Shown here piece after piece: positions 5,594-7,115 of a stretch of 7,115 nt of DNA (position 1 is the first letter of the stretch; every line of letters starts with the position of its first letter). The position numbers and the translations under genes are program-made. The notes below the pieces were generated by a model that saw only the letters and a list, made by a program, of their open reading frames with translations, was not told the DNA's origin and ran no database searches. Origin of the DNA: Pseudomonadota bacterium (lineage in GTDB: Bacteria; Pseudomonadota; Gammaproteobacteria; Burkholderiales; Rhodocyclaceae); the NCBI GenBank assembly GCA_021811225.1, contig JAJZPJ010000135.1:1-7115 (forward strand). Direction: 5' to 3'.

Positions 5594-6384
5594 ACAGCGT
5601 ACTGCTGGAAATCGACGGCGCCATCGCCACCCTCACCCTGAACCGGCCCGAGGCCCTGAACGCCCTGGATCGCGCGATGAGTCTGGAGCTCTCGGCGCTC
5701 ACCTCCCGCCTGGAGGACGACGACAGCGTCCGCTGCGTGGTGCTGCAGGGGGCAGGGGAACACTTCATGGCCGGCGGCGACATCAAGTTCTTCCATCAGG
5801 GACTGGACGAGCCGCAGGACGTCCGCAAGCTGCAGATGGAGCACCTGATCGGCGAGGTGCACGCCACGGTGATGCGGCTGCGGCGCATGCCCAAGCCGGT
5901 GATCGCCAGCGTCGGCGGCGCCGTCGCCGGCTTCGGCGTAGCGCTGATCAGCGCCTGCGACCTGGCGCTCGCCGCCGACAGCAGCTACTTCACCCTGGCT
6001 TACTGCCACATCGGCACCTCGCCCGACGGCGGCGCCACCTACGCGCTGCCGCGCCTGGTCGGGGTCAAGCAGGCGATGGAGATCGCGCTCCTGGGCGAGC
6101 GCTTCGACGCCCGCCGGGCGCTGGAACTGGGGCTCGTAAACCGGGTGCTGCCCTCGGCCGATCTGGCCGCGGAGACGCGCAAGCTGGCGGAGAGGCTGGC
6201 CGCGGGACCGACCGCGGTCTATGGCCGCACCAAGCGGCTGATCAACGAATCGCTCGACCACAGCCTGATCGAACAGCTGCAGGCAGAACAGGACTGCTTC
6301 GCAGAATCGGCCGCCGACGCGGATTTCGCCGAGGGCGTGCGCGCCTTCGTCGCCAAGCGCAAGCCGAAGTTCGTCGGCCGGTAG
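5590..6384 (+). CDS. Crotonase-family protein, probable enoyl-CoA isomerase
   Basis: This is a 264-residue cytoplasmic acyl-CoA enzyme of the enoyl-CoA hydratase/isomerase family. Visible landmarks are LNRPEALNAL (17-26), oxyanion-hole segment FMAGGDIKFF (59-68), the second oxyanion segment VGGAVAGFGVALISACDLALA (108-128, in two overlapping parts), and HIGTSPDGGATYALPRLVG (140-158). In rat enoyl-CoA hydratase two glutamates act as acid and base; here the aligned positions are Ala118 and Tyr138. Asp146 in SPDGG matches the catalytic aspartate of PaaG-type and delta3-delta2 enoyl-CoA isomerases. I therefore favour double-bond isomerisation over hydration. The C-terminal helices (about 200-260) that complete the trimer are present. 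The start overlaps the VOC stop as ATGA, giving tight coupling. No terminator follows, and the gene meets a convergent neighbour after 5 bp. The substrate is not evident. Confidence 0.92.
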   Translation: MNSVLLEIDGAIATLTLNRPEALNALDRAMSLELSALTSRLEDDDSVRCVVLQGAGEHFMAGGDIKFFHQGLDEPQDVRKLQMEHLIGEVHATVMRLRRMPKPVIASVGGAVAGFGVALISACDLALAADSSYFTLAYCHIGTSPDGGATYALPRLVGVKQAMEIALLGERFDARRALELGLVNRVLPSADLAAETRKLAERLAAGPTAVYGRTKRLINESLDHSLIEQLQAEQDCFAESAADADFAEGVRAFVAKRKPKFVGR

Positions 6385-6389
6385 GGGGC

Positions 6390-6842
6390 TCAGGCCAGGA
6401 CGTCGTTCAACTGCTCCAGGTGCTCGGCGAGATCCTCGGCATCGACCAGTTCGCGCGGCGAAGCGTCGCGCAGGGAGAACACCCCGAGCAATTTCGTCTG
6501 CGCCGAGACCAGCGGCAGATGCCTGAAGCCGTGCTTCCGCATCAGCAGCACGGCGTCGGAAACGAGGGTTTCCGGCGGCACGGACAAGGGATTCCGGGTC
6601 ATCACCTCGGACACCCGCGTCGCCTTCGGATCGAGCGCCTGGGCGACGACCTTGTTCAGCAGATCGCGTTCGGTGAAGATGCCGGCCATCGCGCCTGCGG
6701 CATCGACGACCAGGGTGCTGCCGCAGTGCGCCTGGGTCATGGCCCGGGCCACCTCATAAACGCTCGCTTCCGGAGCCGCGGTGACGACATGGCTCTGGGA
6801 AATGGATTGGACTACCGTCCGTTCGGCCATGAATTCGGTCAT
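6390..6842 (-). CDS. Tandem CBS-domain protein
   Basis: This 150-residue cytoplasmic protein consists almost entirely of two CBS motifs, the first about 14-66 and the second about 78-132, forming one Bateman module. Such modules bind AMP, ATP, SAM or NAD as an energy or metabolite sensor. The nucleotide phosphate-contact signature appears in both halves: GIFTERD (54-60, Thr57 and Asp60) and GVFSLRD (120-126, Ser123 and Asp126), with HGFRHLPLV (104-112) before the second. There is no attached enzyme or transporter domain, so it would act by binding another protein. The acidic C-terminus (DAEDLAEHLEQLNDVLA) could be a contact helix. The ATG at 6842 has AGGAG with seven-base spacing; an internal ATG at codon 5 is less well placed. 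The ligand and partner are unknown. Confidence 0.93.
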   Translation of the reverse strand: MTEFMAERTVVQSISQSHVVTAAPEASVYEVARAMTQAHCGSTLVVDAAGAMAGIFTERDLLNKVVAQALDPKATRVSEVMTRNPLSVPPETLVSDAVLLMRKHGFRHLPLVSAQTKLLGVFSLRDASPRELVDAEDLAEHLEQLNDVLA

Positions 6843-6857
6843 GATCTTGCTCCTCAG

Positions 6858-6869
6858 GTCAGCGCTGAC
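6858..6869. promoter_or_regulatory. 12-bp perfect palindrome at the CBS gene start
   Basis: GTCAGCGCTGAC is an exact palindrome immediately upstream of the AGGAG ribosome-binding site of the CBS gene. A regulator bound here would block early transcription of that gene. It is also short enough to arise by chance. Confidence 0.35.
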
Positions 6870-6879
6870 AGGCGAGAGC

Positions 6880-6900
6880 CAGCATCCGGCATCAGCATCC
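6880..6900. repeat. CAGCATCC direct repeat
   Basis: CAGCATCC is present at 6880-6887 and 6893-6900, a 13-bp period, between the CBS gene palindrome and its candidate -35 box. It overlaps the proposed -10 and could be a short tandem duplication with no role. Confidence 0.3.
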
Positions 6901-6922
6901 TATCGCCGGTCAGAATTGTCAA
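6894..6922 (-). promoter_or_regulatory. Possible promoter of the CBS gene
   Basis: A perfect minus-strand TTGACA (6922-6917) is followed at 17 bp by GATGCT (6899-6894), a weak -10 with three matches; TAGGAT lies at only 14 bp. On the plus strand the same bases read TTGTCA (6916-6921), a near-consensus -35 facing the permease gene, but no good plus-strand -10 sits at 16-18 bp. The -35 is good, the rest uncertain. Confidence 0.4.
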
Positions 6923-6946
6923 CGGAGCTGAGGTCCGTCGATTCCG

Positions 6947-6962
6947 GCCACAACGCTGTGGC
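6947..6962. promoter_or_regulatory. Inverted repeat upstream of the permease gene
   Basis: GCCACA (6947-6952), 4-nt spacer ACGC, and TGTGGC (6957-6962) form a perfect 6-bp inverted repeat 36 bp before the plus-strand ATG. It can be a dimer operator or a small RNA hairpin in the leader. I do not match it to a known regulator. Confidence 0.35.
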
Positions 6963-6998
6963 AGCATGGCGGATTCTCGATCACACTATGGCGCAGAA

Positions 6999-7115
6999 AT
7001 GAACGAACTCGTCGTCGCTATCTTCATCGTCGTCTATCTGGGGATGATCCTGGGCGGCTTGCCGCTGCTGCAGCTAGACCGCACCGGCGTCGCGCTGCTG
7101 GGGGCGATCGCGCTG
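6999..7115 (+). CDS. N-terminus of a probable SLC13/ArsB-type anion permease (3' end outside window)
   Basis: Only 39 residues are visible. They show a first membrane helix, VVAIFIVVYLGMILGG (5-20), then LPLLQLDRTGVALLGAIAL (21-39), which begins a second hydrophobic segment. The phrase YLGMxLGxLPxxxLDRTGxALLGAIAL is familiar from the ion-transporter superfamily that includes SLC13 carboxylate/sulfate carriers, ArsB and NhaD-like antiporters. The substrate cannot be named from this fragment. The ATG is the only in-frame start before the helix, although it lacks a clear ribosome-binding site. The gene is divergent from the CBS gene, so the two may share control. Confidence 0.65.
   Translation, partial: MNELVVAIFIVVYLGMILGGLPLLQLDRTGVALLGAIAL

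Noticed and set aside
5416..6261. A 281-codon minus-strand open frame opposite the VOC and crotonase genes
   Set aside because: It is antisense to two overlapping genes with clear motifs, and its own translation is Gln/Arg/Gly rich and unrecognisable.
6781..7002. A 73-codon plus-strand frame running from the CBS gene into the spacer
   Set aside because: It starts inside the antisense of the CBS gene, shows no protein-like features, and its stop merely overlaps the permease ATG.
1..7115. Hidden mobile element, CRISPR, tRNA, toxin-antitoxin or defence module
   Set aside because: No terminal repeats, transposase or integrase motifs, spaced repeat arrays, tRNA-like cloverleafs or small paired genes are visible. 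Coding density and composition are even throughout.

Overview
The window looks like ordinary chromosomal DNA from a high-GC Gram-negative bacterium, most likely a betaproteobacterium. A Rhodocyclales-like origin is my guess from family resemblance and was not tested. The evidence is the strong GC third-position bias, a lipoprotein-type branched-chain amino acid binding protein, a small soluble cytochrome c, and IlvD and Lgt proteins very close to the proteobacterial forms. I see no mobile element, CRISPR array, rRNA or tRNA, and no sign of recent transfer.

Layout. Positions 1-1275 (minus) encode the periplasmic binding lipoprotein of a Liv/HAAT-type amino-acid ABC transporter; its 3' end lies outside the window. 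It has a near-consensus sigma70 promoter (1326-1354). Just behind that promoter, a UUCG-tetraloop terminator (1381-1407) ends the upstream minus-strand gene, a small class I cytochrome c (1427-1750). A promoter region of about 180 bp carrying a 17-bp perfect palindrome separates the cytochrome from a two-gene minus-strand unit. That unit is ilvD (2371-4221, dihydroxy-acid dehydratase) followed by an unnamed 147-residue protein (1931-2374), whose TTG start overlaps the ilvD stop codon.

A 97-bp divergent spacer (4222-4318) separates ilvD from a compact plus-strand unit: lgt (4319-5110), a VOC-fold protein resembling methylmalonyl-CoA epimerase (5114-5593), and a crotonase-family enzyme (5590-6384). 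The joints are a 3-nt gap and an ATGA overlap. The crotonase lacks both hydratase glutamates but keeps the aspartate typical of enoyl-CoA isomerases. It runs convergently, with a 5-bp gap, into a minus-strand tandem-CBS-domain protein (6390-6842). A spacer of about 155 bp with two inverted repeats then leads to the first 39 codons of a plus-strand integral membrane protein resembling SLC13/ArsB-type anion permeases (6999-7115, cut by the window end).

How the genes work together. The visible functions are amino-acid uptake, branched-chain amino-acid synthesis, electron transfer, lipoprotein maturation and acyl-CoA metabolism. Lgt would lipidate the binding protein at the left end, but that link is generic. 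I found no convincing undescribed system. The points most worth a second look are the isomerase-like active site of the crotonase, the lgt/epimerase-like/crotonase unit, the unknown gene coupled to ilvD, and the palindromes in three of the intergenic regions.
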